Assembly (NCBI GenBank): GCA_944472155.2
Contig: OX235279.1
Location: 147,210,199 to 147,274,198, forward strand
Length of the DNA stretch: 64,000 bases
Source: Trichobilharzia szidati
Taxonomy: Eukaryota; Platyhelminthes; Trematoda; Strigeidida; Schistosomatidae
Direction: 5' to 3'
The stretch's first letter is position 1, and the number at the start of each line of letters is the position of its first letter. This document shows, piece after piece, positions 1 through 9,366 of this stretch. The notes under the pieces are model-generated. The model ran no database searches. It saw nothing but the letters and a program-made list of their open reading frames with translations, and was not told the DNA's origin. Made by a program: the position numbers and the translations under genes.

Positions 1-593
1 GGTGCATGATTCTAAGTCTTGACCCACTCTGGACAAGACGACTTATTATAAACCTAGTATTCTTCTTTAAGGTCCTACACAAAATATCACTCTCAGACAA
101 TAAGGACATACAATTCTCACAAGAAGGCTCTTACGATCTGCGTAACCAAACTTGTACAGTGACAATAAAAGCCTTTAACTCAACACTCCGTGAAAACTTC
201 TTCATATTCATGTATTCTAAAATATGGAATAGCCTGCCCCTAGATGTCAGGACTTGCTCTTCAGTTATAAGTTTCAAACGCTCTCTGTGCAGACTGCTTC
301 ATTCTACTGATCACATTAATAAACTATTTATTCCTAGAACGAATCAATTATTAGTCCACCATAGCACCTAATAAACGCACATAAATACCCTAATTACTCT
401 ATAAACGATAAATAAACTAGTCGCATAGATGCATAAGAAGGCTAAGTAGAGATAAGTCTGTATGTCTAGTAAAACATAATGTACAACGAATATAAGCACA
501 TAAGTACAAACACTAAAGCGATAGAAAAGACCAATTACTTTTTCTTTGCTCTCTGGTACTTTGCTACTCGCCTCTCCTCTTCTATGAACTGAC
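1..593 (+). mobile_element. LINE 3' end (C-terminus of reverse transcriptase ORF plus 3' UTR), cut by window edge
   Basis: The reading frame 6-371 gives the C-terminal tail typical of CR1/Jockey-type LINE polyproteins: a Leu-rich helix with LWTRRLIINLVFFFKVLH, then a W(N)SLPL-V-R stretch and a final FKRSLCRLLHS helix. No catalytic domain is inside the window. The following roughly 220 bp is AT-rich 3' UTR. The same fragment, protein tail and UTR, recurs on the opposite strand at 30481-31150, so the two copies are inverted relative to each other. Family level is inferred from the tail pattern only. Confidence 0.75.
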
Positions 594-750
594 ATCAGTT
601 AGAGAACCACTGGAAAACCTGGGAATACGGGACAGGTTTTCCGTCCTATTTTGGAAATCCTCGTCTGTACGCACAAACCGTGGTTCGAACCCAGGACCTT
701 CTGGTTACAAGGAGAGCTCTAAAACCTTTGAGCCACTGGGTGTCTTTCCG
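594..750 (-). mobile_element. tRNA-derived SINE with degenerate hammerhead segment
   Basis: Read on the minus strand, a Pol III-like A box (TGGCTCAAAGG, 735-725) and a B box (GGTTCGAACC, 691-682) form a tRNA-like head. Next comes a stretch at 670-629 resembling a hammerhead ribozyme core: CAGACGA in place of CUGANGA, a TCC/GGA stem II, then GGAAAAC. The tail ends with the family motif reading GGTTCTCTAACTGATGTCAG. This order matches Sm-alpha-type hammerhead SINEs of schistosomes. The core carries substitutions at positions needed for cleavage, so it is probably inactive. Confidence 0.75.
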
Positions 751-3700
751 TTTGGTTCTTCAATTGTAACTTCCGCCAATTGACGATATGCGATGACCAA
801 CTTGATTTCAACGCAAGTGATTTTAAAAGACTGGCGCTAAGTCGGAGATTAGCTGATCAGCCAAGTATAAACCAATAAAACAAGTTGATTACACAACAGC
901 TTGACTATGTGATTGAAAGTTGGTTGCTCTCAGTACACCAAAAATGTCTGCAAATAGCTTCCGTATAAAACACAATTATACTTCTGGTGGTATTGCTCTG
1001 GTCTTCTGTTAACAAGTAAATGTCTAAGCCACTACAGGGATTGTCACCCCAGACGAACAGGAAACTGGTTCGAACAAACAAGTTCACTGAACGCCCACTC
1101 GCTGTTCGCCATAACTGACGCATGTACTATTGCATCGTCATACGTCCTTGCTCTTCGGAACAACAAAGTCATCTAAAATAGTCTCTCAGTCGAACACACC
1201 GAGTATTTTCGATCTTAGATAACCTGAGTTACACTACTGGTGTTCAAACTGGCAACTATTTGTGGCCAGAACTGAAAACCTACTCGAATCAAACCGCACA
1301 AAGTACAGATTCATCTCACTCCGATTAGGTTAAACAGTGAGGAAGATTGGTTTCTGTACGGAGAGTCGAACTTGAACGAAAATGAAGAGAAATGTGAGAG
1401 TTAATTTCGGCAAGTCATACAAAGGCAGCTGAGAGAATCGGGCTGAAAAACGAGCTTCAAACACTTAGGTCATTCAGCGGGCTGATAATCAAGTGGGGAC
1501 CATAGCTTTCGCATCGTTTGTAGAGCCTCTTCTTCTTGTGGGTGTGCACTGAACGTCGATGGCTTCTACGCGTGTTTGTTCGGGCTTCTTCGCTTCAACT
1601 TCCCACTAGTGTGCTTCCGAAATACACATCCAAATGTCACTGATTTCTTCTTAAGTAATACTTGGAATCAGTGATTGGCTTTTGTATTATTCTTACGCGA
1701 GAGTTGGCTTCGGGATCAGCCCATCATATATGTTCAGCCCGAAAGTAAGTGATCCATGGGGGTCGCCTCCGTAGGCGATTCTGTGAAGAGACGGCTTGCC
1801 GGATCATCAGCGACCCAACAAAGGTTTCTGTAGAGTATGTTTAAGTATGTTTTAGGCAGTACAAATGCCTTCACGAATACGCGGAGTTATTGGCCGTTGA
1901 CAAATCTATGAAGGTTTCTTCAGAGATTCGCCCTTTCTCCAGTTGCCAAAACATTTCGAACTGTGCGGTAAGAACAGTCTCCCTGGAAGAAGTAGCTGCC
2001 TCGATTGACGGAAAGCTAGAGACATCCTGAAGACCTGTGGTCGAATTTCGCTCATTCAGCCCGTGATCACCCAGCATTAAATTTGAAACGAGAGGAATAT
2101 GTGACTGTGTTATTTTCATGAAGACTCATGTGGTCGTCGAAGGAGAAGACTACAAGAGAGCAAGAATGCGAGTTGATGCTGGTACCATATAACCTGCAAC
2201 CATCCCAAGCTTACAACAATCCTAAACTTATTCTAACCTATTCTTCGATAATGCCTTTTTGTGGTAAATGAAGATTTTATCTACCCACTATTTTCTGAAA
2301 TAACGCTGGTCGTGCTTGAAAAGAGAACTGGATGCCGAATTAAGTCTTTTCGTTCTGAAGTAACGCTAGTCCGTGGTCATTATGTCCTGTGAGGGCTGGA
2401 ACAACGATGATAAACAAACCCAGTAGGTCCTGATCTACTCCTGAAAATGCCTTGAAAAAGAACACGGTGCTGAATTAGTGCCAGTCATGCTGTAAACATG
2501 CACTGAGTTCTAGTCTGTGCCATTAAAGAATCCATTTCAGAACAGATTCAGAACTCACTCACTATAGAATGTCAGAATTATTTCAGAATTAGTGAGATTT
2601 AGTTCAGCATTATAATAAGCTTGGGAAGGTAACAAATACTGCAGCAGAACAAGAGGTATGAACAAAACCACTTTTGCCAACTGTAGCCGGAGTGAATTAA
2701 TCGCCAAAATTATTACTTTTTAGCTTCACCATTCTTCCTTGTTGGGTGTAGAAGTCGGTTGTTTAAGTTGACTGGAGGTGCGTGGTCGAACACTTTCAAT
2801 TTTGAGTGCGCGGACTTCAGGTAGGATTCTGTTCGTCCTGTTTTTGAATGCTAAGTCAATTGGTAGATACTGGGCTAGTGTAGAAACGGTAGAATTTTTG
2901 TTTGTTTCTTTGACCGAATTGAAGTAGAACAGCGAAAGTCAAGGTCTTTCAAAGGTTGACCATCAAGAACCGATCAGACACATGGGATATCCCATGTTAT
3001 GTAATGTCATTCCAAATCAAACCATGTCTACCTTTTTGGACTTTGAGAGGATAGATACTGTATTCTACTTATTCAATGTTCTGCAAATCTATACTGTTAG
3101 GTAGGGTTGTGGCTTATAAGATTAAGGTTTAGGGTCTAGAGTTAATGTTAGCTAACATGAACCTAGGTTTAGGGTTAAAGTTAGGATTATAGTTGGAGTT
3201 AAGGGTAGGTTGGAGAACAGTGTTAGAAGTGTCAATGGATCTCAAAGTACCACGACCTACAGTCACCTGGATGAATGCATTTATTGGGCATGGTATGATA
3301 TCTCAATGACCATCTGTATGGTAACTGAGAGACATTCTTGCAACATGTAAGCTGCAACTATACAGTGTAGTATCAAAACTGCAGTATTTTTTAGTGTATT
3401 TTCCAACGATTATGCGGCTTTTTGCACCTGAATTCCGATTGGTTGTCCAAGGCCACTGTGGTTCTGGCTATGATAGTTTAACTTTGCGATTCTTTAAGTC
3501 TGTAATTAAAATTTTGGATGCATTCATTCGATGGACAAAAGCAATGGTTAAGTGGTGCAAGCCATCTGCAGCTGAAAAGTTGTCCAGCTAACATTTTCTT
3601 TAGGCCCACTGTAGACATTTCAGGGCAAAATCTCCGGGCTCATTGCAGAAACTAGGACAGTTGAATTGCACCCGAAGTCTACCCAAAGTGCACCTAAAGT

Positions 3701-4312
3701 CAATGCTGGCTGGGCAAATCTGGGTCGAACAAACCCGACACTTGAACTGTATGTATCTGCCCCAAAATGAAATCCTTCTCACCACTGTATACTGTGATGA
3801 TGTCTAATATTAGCTTGGTGTTCTCCAATTTCACAACGCTAAGTCACATTAAATCTGGAACCACTGCATTGTTAAACCAGTTTTCCGCAAACTCCACTTC
3901 AGGAGAGACATTGTATTCGACTACAAGGTTCTGATAATGTAATGAACAAGACCTCCATTTTATGGTAGTGAAACTGTGCAGTGGCTTCTATTGTCACTCC
4001 GATCTTCCTACCTGGAGCGTTGTCCAAAGAAATATTGCTCCGGTAATAGCCGAATGAATCATGATTTGTGCGACAAATGTTGAAGCCGATTATGTCTCGA
4101 AAAAAATGGCATGTAACTCTTGACTATTGTGGTCTTGTCAAATACTGCGTCTTTCCCTTTGGTGAGGATAAAAGAATAGAACTTGTGCACTGCGGTGGCG
4201 TATAATTCCACTTAGGATGGAATTTATTTTGATAAAGTGTCACAGTGTTATACAGGAATATTTAATGATGACAACGTTTCGAGCACAATTTATTGCTCAT
4301 AATCATATCAAG
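751..4312. other. No recognisable gene; contains a 1.5 kb stretch missing from copy B
   Basis: No coding domain was recognised on either strand. Short open frames exist (for example 1871-2119 minus, 3394-3591 plus, 3600-3785 minus) but none shows a family motif. Unit B jumps from the equivalent of 961 to that of 2476, so 962-2475 is an insertion in A or a deletion in B. Around 2270-2500 there are loosely related phrases (variants of TGAARTAACGCTRGTC) that suggest a decayed short tandem repeat. Confidence 0.5.
3112..3216 (+). repeat. Degenerate interstitial telomere-like tract
   Basis: About 100 bp of imperfect TTAGGG-like phrases, including AGGTTTAGGGTC, GGTTTAGGGTTAAAG and GAGTTAAGGGTAGG. 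The same tract is present in copy B near 32940-33055. It could be an old interstitial telomeric tract or a chance G/T-rich satellite. Confidence 0.4.
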
Positions 4313-4905
4313 TTACTGACACAACTTTCCAACTTCATTCATACGGTTCCACCATTTCTCATCTCTTGATTTGACTGGTAGTAATATTTTCCATATTTCT
4401 GTTAAGAATAATGAGTCATTCCTATTGCACGTGTTGGGTGTGGATTCTATGAACAAAGATTCAGTAATCAACCTCTCTCGCCACCTATCTGTATTACTTT
4501 TTGAAATTTTAACCCTCTGCCACCCTATTGTGGGGTTGTGTGTTAGTGGTTGCAGTGCAATTGCTGAGCCTTTTTCTAGATTACTTGTCTTCGCGGGGTC
4601 AATTGTTCTAACCTTAGCTGAATTCTTATGTTCTGACAACCTGACTACCCTCGATCTACTAGTTTGACTTATGTAGTTCAAGGTATTTTGTAAATTACAT
4701 TATTCTATCTAATTGGGTCAACAGGGTCCTTTAACCCACCGAGCTTGTCCCTGAGTGAGTTTGTGGGTTTAAATGCCACCCTAATTCCTGCTTTATTAAG
4801 AATCCTACGTAGGATTTCAGATATCCCCTCCTTATATGGTAAAACTGTAGATGCTTTAATAAATTCTTTAGATTGTTTCACTTCCGAAAACAGGGAAAGG
4901 GGACA
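4313..4905 (-). pseudogene. Penelope-like element C-terminal half: RT thumb, connector and GIY-YIG endonuclease
   Basis: On the minus strand the segment begins with a connector reading LPYKEGISEILRRILNKAG (around 4840-4780), the typical PLE linker, and proceeds through a DPVDPIR phrase. A frameshift and stops follow. The rest is an open frame (4681-4313) beginning NYISQTSRSRVVRLSEHK, the second half of the GIY-YIG domain (normally YIGQT; the G is S here), and ending with RWRERLITESLFIESTPNTC. In PLEs this nuclease nicks the target for target-primed reverse transcription. The copy is truncated and frameshifted. The open frame on the other strand at 4371-4667 is its shadow. Confidence 0.82.
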
Positions 4906-5484
4906 GAAGTTGGATTACATTATATGTGCAAGAGATCATTATTAAAATGAGATCACGAAAGTATTCAGAATTTCTAAAGTCATAAGAAGGCAATTCATCA
5001 TAAGTCTGCAGCCTGAAGGCTCTAGCTGAGCAACACTCAATATCTCAGGCTCTAGGGCTGAATGGATTGGCATCACTTTCAACCTCACGACCCCACGATT
5101 TTTCCAGCCGAATCGCACTTCAGCTGGCATTTCTTAATGAAGACGTCAATGACTCGATAAGTGTATCAAATGTCCCAGACACGTTGATGAGTATACATTC
5201 ATCACCTCACCGATCGAACTCCTCTCACCTAAGAATTTATGTTTTACTGCAACACTACCCACCATGTCGCTTCGCCTAGAGCGACCAATGAAGCGGAGAA
5301 ACATGTGGTGAGAAACCTGAAATTTTCATCTACGTTCTTTCAGTAGCCATATCTCAAGCGTAGAGTCTAACGAAAAGAACTGCTCTGTAACACATATGCC
5401 TGATACCTGAGTATTTTGTAATAATACGTGAGTTGGTGTATGCGAAGGTATTGGTTTGTAATACTGTTTAGATTTTTGCGGTAA

Positions 5485-6055
5485 CGAGTCCATGGCTCTG
5501 CTGATAGTAAATTTTCAAAACCAGACAATGAGAAAACTAAGACAGAACTGATGAAACAGCAACTGACAGATGTCCTTAGGAGAATGCAGAGCGACTGCCT
5601 CATGACTGACAACCTAGTTGAACGCCTGAGACCAACAGGATCAATTATCCCTCTACTCTACGGTCTACCAAAGGTGCACAAAGCAGGTGTGCCACTTCAA
5701 CCAATTTTAGACATGGTGGGATCACCATACGATCCGATTGCCAAATGGCTGTCCGAAATGCTAGAGACTGTGAGATAACAACTCTGTAAGTACTCTCTCC
5801 GAGATACTTTTGAGTTTATTGAATGCATAAAAGACTTGAATGTAAATGGCAAACGAATGTTATCACTGGACGTAGAATCTCTATTTACGAATGTGCCTCT
5901 CACAGACACAATTTGTTTCCTTTGCAAATATATAAATGACAAGAATCTGATCATCGGAATACCAACCTCATATCTGAAAGATATTTTCGCTGAACCTCTT
6001 GTTCTTTTCCCTCTCAAATTTAAGCGAGAGACGATGGTGTTGGTTTTGATGTGAT
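5485..6055 (+). pseudogene. Penelope-like element reverse transcriptase, fingers/early palm fragment
   Basis: A single frame with one internal stop (5776-5778) carries the PLE phrases LLYGLPKVHKAGVPLQPILD and then RMLSLDVESLFTNVPL, which is the motif A region with its catalytic aspartate. It stops at 6052-6054 before the GSPLGP and YxDD motifs, so no active RT is encoded. It lies on the opposite strand from the PLE C-terminal fragment 4313-4905, so the two are separate insertions or an inverted rearrangement. It ends about 460 bp before the TASP1 start codon. Confidence 0.82.
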
Positions 6056-6516
6056 TAAAGGAGGTTGACTGTGAAACGTCTCTCACAAACCAAATGGGTA
6101 AGAATGATTTTCTTTATTGTCGATGTAGTTTAGAATCAGCTTTTTGAGGTGTCATTACTTGGGCGATGCTATGAATGGTATGTTTTGGTTGTTCTGGCGA
6201 TGTATTCCCTTTTTCCCGATAAGTGAATATGGTCATGAGCACTTTTTACAAGGGTTTCGAAATCCATCTGTTTTGAAATTGCTTATGCACCTAAGGTGTG
6301 AATTGAAATAAAATTTATCTGAAGAATTTAATTCAGTTTAAATATCAGTGATTCAGAGTGATGATGCTGAATAGTTGGCGGCGAAATTACTTCTCACTTA
6401 ATCTATTTTCGAATGTATGCATATTTACACGATTGTTCTACACCCTTTCTTACTATCTACTACTATTTTTGTTTCATTTTAGAAGCTTCAGCAGAGTAAT
6501 TTCGTAGTGCTGTATC

Positions 6517-7620
6517 ATGGCTTGTGTTCTTGTGCATGCGGGTGCAGGGAACCACTCAAAATTTAACGAAGAGAAATATAACGAATTATGTTATGAAGCC
6601 TGTTTACATGCCTCTGATCTGATGTGTTTTGAAAATAAGAACGCTGTGGATGCTGTAGAGACTGCCGTTGCCTATTTAGAAGACTGTTCATTAACCAATG
6701 CGGGGCTTGGAAGTAATTTAACTATAAATGGGTTTGTCGAGTGTGATGCAGGCATAATGACTAGTTCTACCCATCAGTTTGCTGGGGTCGGAGCCGTCCG
6801 AAATGTGAGAAATCCTGTAAAACTCGCAAGACTTCTCCTACAGACGCAGATTGACCAGCCTTTGGGTGAATGTGGACGTGTCCAGCCATGTTTACTTGTT
6901 GGTGATGGGGTTCGTGCCTGGGCAGCTACAAAAGGACATTTTATTGATACATGTGATCTTACCACTAGAGCTTCACAATTATCGTGGGAAAAATACAGAA
7001 GTTGGTTACATGATGATGACAAAACGAATGGGAATGCGAGTATTACCGATTGTATGCCTGGGTGTAGTTATTCCAGTGAAGAAAAGAAATCCAGTTTTGA
7101 CACCGTCGGCGCTGTATGCGTGGACTTGGAAGGTAACATTGCCTCTGCGGCGTCAAGCGGTGGCATTGCAATAAAATACGAGGGTCGTATTGGACAAGCA
7201 TGTACATACGGTTGTGGTTGCTGGGCAGAGGAACTCAGTTTGTATTCGCGAATCGGTACCGTCACTTCTGGTACAGGTGAACAGTTAGTAAAGACCCAGC
7301 TCGCTCAGCGTTGTGCCGAACGATTCAGCGGTTCGTCAATCTCTGTTCCCGAAGTAGTCAAGTCATCTCTGATTGATGGTTTTCTAAATTCAAAATATCT
7401 TTCATTAGACAGGGAAAAGTGGGCTGGAATAGCTGGTGTATATTACAACTTCGAATGTACAAACCGTCCGGTTGTGGATATATTTGTTGCACACTCAACA
7501 ACATCAATGAGCGTCGGCCATTATGTGCCTAGTGTTATGAGAGAACCAGCCGCTCGAATAACACGAAAACAAACTGACGAACCCATATACTTAGAGGTCT
7601 CGTCGTACTGCTTACAATAA
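6517..7620 (+). CDS. TASP1: Threonine aspartase 1 (taspase 1), copy A
   Basis: Intact 367-residue N-terminal nucleophile hydrolase of the type 2 asparaginase family. In animals taspase 1 is a protease that cleaves after aspartate in nuclear regulators such as MLL and TFIIA. The alpha-subunit start is VLVHAGAG (residues 4-11), followed by TNAGLGSN (60-67) and ECDAGIM (75-81). The autoprocessing site is D195|T196 within FDTVGAV, making T196 the predicted nucleophile. The beta subunit has ASSGGIAIKYEGRIGQACTYG with GCGCWAE. The start is supported by an in-frame TAG 12 bases upstream, A at -3 and G at +4. The human protein (about 420 residues) has an N-terminal extension absent here. No intron interrupts the coding region; a possible 3' splice site (TTTCATTTTAG, ending near 6482) lies in the 5' leader. 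Confidence 0.95.
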   Translation: MACVLVHAGAGNHSKFNEEKYNELCYEACLHASDLMCFENKNAVDAVETAVAYLEDCSLTNAGLGSNLTINGFVECDAGIMTSSTHQFAGVGAVRNVRNPVKLARLLLQTQIDQPLGECGRVQPCLLVGDGVRAWAATKGHFIDTCDLTTRASQLSWEKYRSWLHDDDKTNGNASITDCMPGCSYSSEEKKSSFDTVGAVCVDLEGNIASAASSGGIAIKYEGRIGQACTYGCGCWAEELSLYSRIGTVTSGTGEQLVKTQLAQRCAERFSGSSISVPEVVKSSLIDGFLNSKYLSLDREKWAGIAGVYYNFECTNRPVVDIFVAHSTTSMSVGHYVPSVMREPAARITRKQTDEPIYLEVSSYCLQ

Positions 7621-7621
7621 A
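7616..7621 (+). promoter_or_regulatory. Candidate polyadenylation signal overlapping the TASP1 stop codon
   Basis: AATAAA spans the TAA stop codon and one further base, and is identical in copy B (37445-37450). If it is used, the 3' UTR would be very short. AT-rich DNA produces this hexamer by chance, so use is not established. Confidence 0.35.
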
Positions 7622-8976
7622 TTGGGCGATAAGTTTCAAATCTTCTCTTGTCTCTGACCTTCAACTTCTGAAATCTACTAATGACTGACGTAACTCCATT
7701 ATACTTATATCAATAATGACTGATGTATTAGAACTGTTGATTCGATGTTAGCTAACTGACGATTTCCAATCTCGGGTAAGTAGATTCGTACTCCATATTC
7801 TGTTCAGAATTTATTTTTTCATTTGAGTTAAATTTATATGCAGCGTATGCTTGTGGTTATCAGTTTACTAAATTGCTCCATTGTTTGTGTTATTTTCAGT
7901 TATAGCTTGAAATTACAAATATCTTTCGCGAGCTTTCTATCACATATGCATTGTGGTGTACGTTAAAATAATCAGGACACGACATGACATGGTAAAACAT
8001 TTCTATCAGTTCCCTGTTATTATAGTATGCAATGGATACTCCCCAAAAACAGCGTCTATGGATGGGATAATAAAGAAAAGTGAGTCTTATCCGCATGGTT
8101 GCAGGCTCCAATTTAAATACCATGTAACATTTCTGCGTAAAGCATTCAGAGAAAGTGGGATATTTTGATAATATTGTGATGACATAAATTTACTTTTTGA
8201 ATTTGTTGTGTGTCATTTCTGTTGTATAGAATTGTTAGCAAATTAAAGCGTTGATGTTTTCAGTTGTTTCGTTGTCTGTTAACCTAGTCACTTAGATTAT
8301 CATAAACTCAGAAGCTGGAGTTTTACTTTATTCACGCTGGTTTGAGCGGCCGGGTTGTCCGTTTGTTCGTCCGTGTGTGTGTGTGTGTGTGTATCCTAAG
8401 TCACCACATAGGGAATGTGTTTCATTGGCATAGCATAGCATACAGACATTGTGTTATGTCGTTATCTCAAGTTTCTCTTCTTTAACTGAAGTGCCTGATA
8501 CTACATTGGGAGGATATTTTCTAGTGGAATGCAAATTTGTTTATCCTTCCAATGGATACAGAATGACTCTAAGGGTTATGAATCATAAGATGTTCAAAGA
8601 AACACTCTTCAGTTATAAATAATTAAAGGTGGATGAAAGGGCGAAAATCAATATAGGGTACGGAATGTATCAAGGTGTCCACGAGGTCCGACAATTAATA
8701 CCTGCATGTATGTTTGATTTCATGTTGAATCGCTTGATGTTTTCGGTTGTTTGGAAATAAGTTATTGCTAAGTAATTACCGTGATCAAAAGCTTCACAGG
8801 TTAGTGTTATGTTAAGATGCTTATGGCGTTATGCCGCTTCCCTAATTGAGGTTACCTTTAGGTCTACGATTATGTACTGAATGGTCATGCGTGTGTGTGT
8901 GTGTGTATGTGTGTAGCATGTTGTAATCACTTCGGTGAGGTAAGGTTCACAATCCTACTCAGTAATTCGATTGTAA
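7622..8976. other. Downstream of TASP1: no gene recognised
   Basis: AT-rich, no coding domain. It contains a (GT)n microsatellite at 8373-8392 (20 bp in A, 22 bp in B at 38203-38224) and a second interrupted GT tract near 8889-8915. A short open frame at 7953-8168 is interrupted in copy B by a one-base insertion in an A run (near 37875), which argues against coding function. Confidence 0.6.
8373..8392 (+). repeat. (GT)10 microsatellite
   Basis: Pure dinucleotide run. It is one unit longer in unit B (38203-38224), giving a polymorphic marker between copies. Confidence 0.95.
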
Positions 8977-9139
8977 ACTAGTTAGTAACTAGTGTAATGT
9001 GTCCAGTCCTTTCTTTGGTGCAGACTGAATTCCATCATGCTAGGTGGTTCGCCATCGCGATGCGCTGTGGATTGTTGAAATTAGGATTCAGTCTGCACTA
9101 AAGAAAGGACTAGACACACTACACCAGTTACTAACTAGT
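8977..9139. repeat. Foldback (MITE-like) element with 54-bp inverted arms, copy A
   Basis: Left arm 8977-9030 begins ACTAGTTAGTAACT and ends CAGACTGAAT. Right arm 9086-9139 is its near-perfect reverse complement, with about five mismatches. The spacer is 55 bp and non-coding. No transposase and no convincing target-site duplication is visible. It could be a MITE or a plain hairpin repeat. Copy B is at 38809-38971. Confidence 0.85.
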
Positions 9140-9175
9140 GTCCAATCAAGTTATTCGATACAGTCCTACATGGGG

Positions 9176-9366
9176 TGAGTCGTGAGCCCGAATGCCTCAA
9201 TGGTTGCGTCTCTGACTGCAGCACTGGGCGATACGCGTTCGAGTCTGAAGGGGGGTATGAGTTCCTTCAAGGTCGCAAGTACGCCTCACTGACGAGTGCC
9301 AACAAGTACAAAACCGAGGTCTAGGGCTTTCTGCCTATGGCCTGCAACCACCTAATATCAACCTGT
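9176..9366 (+). mobile_element. Degenerate tRNA-derived hammerhead SINE, copy A
   Basis: A-box-like TGCCTCAATGG (9193-9203) and B-box-like CGTTCGAGTC (9236-9245) form a decayed tRNA head. At 9289-9315 the sequence CTGACGAGTGCC followed by AACAAGTACAAAAC aligns column by column with the Sm-alpha hammerhead core. The CUGANGA box is intact. Stem II pairing is damaged and the GAAAC box reads CAAAAC, so activity is unlikely. Copy B starts near 39008. Confidence 0.65.

Noticed and set aside
675..740. Possible tRNA gene on the minus strand
   Set aside because: It is the head of the hammerhead SINE; cloverleaf pairing is not maintained.
1871..2119. Candidate gag-like open frame on the minus strand
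   Set aside because: 82 codons without a knuckle or capsid phrase; not enough to call it.
4371..4667. 98-codon plus-strand open frame with hydrophobic stretches
   Set aside because: It is the antisense shadow of the PLE GIY-YIG fragment, which carries clear motifs.
6774..7174. Open frames overlapping TASP1 in other frames
   Set aside because: Shadows of the TASP1 coding sequence with no motif of their own.
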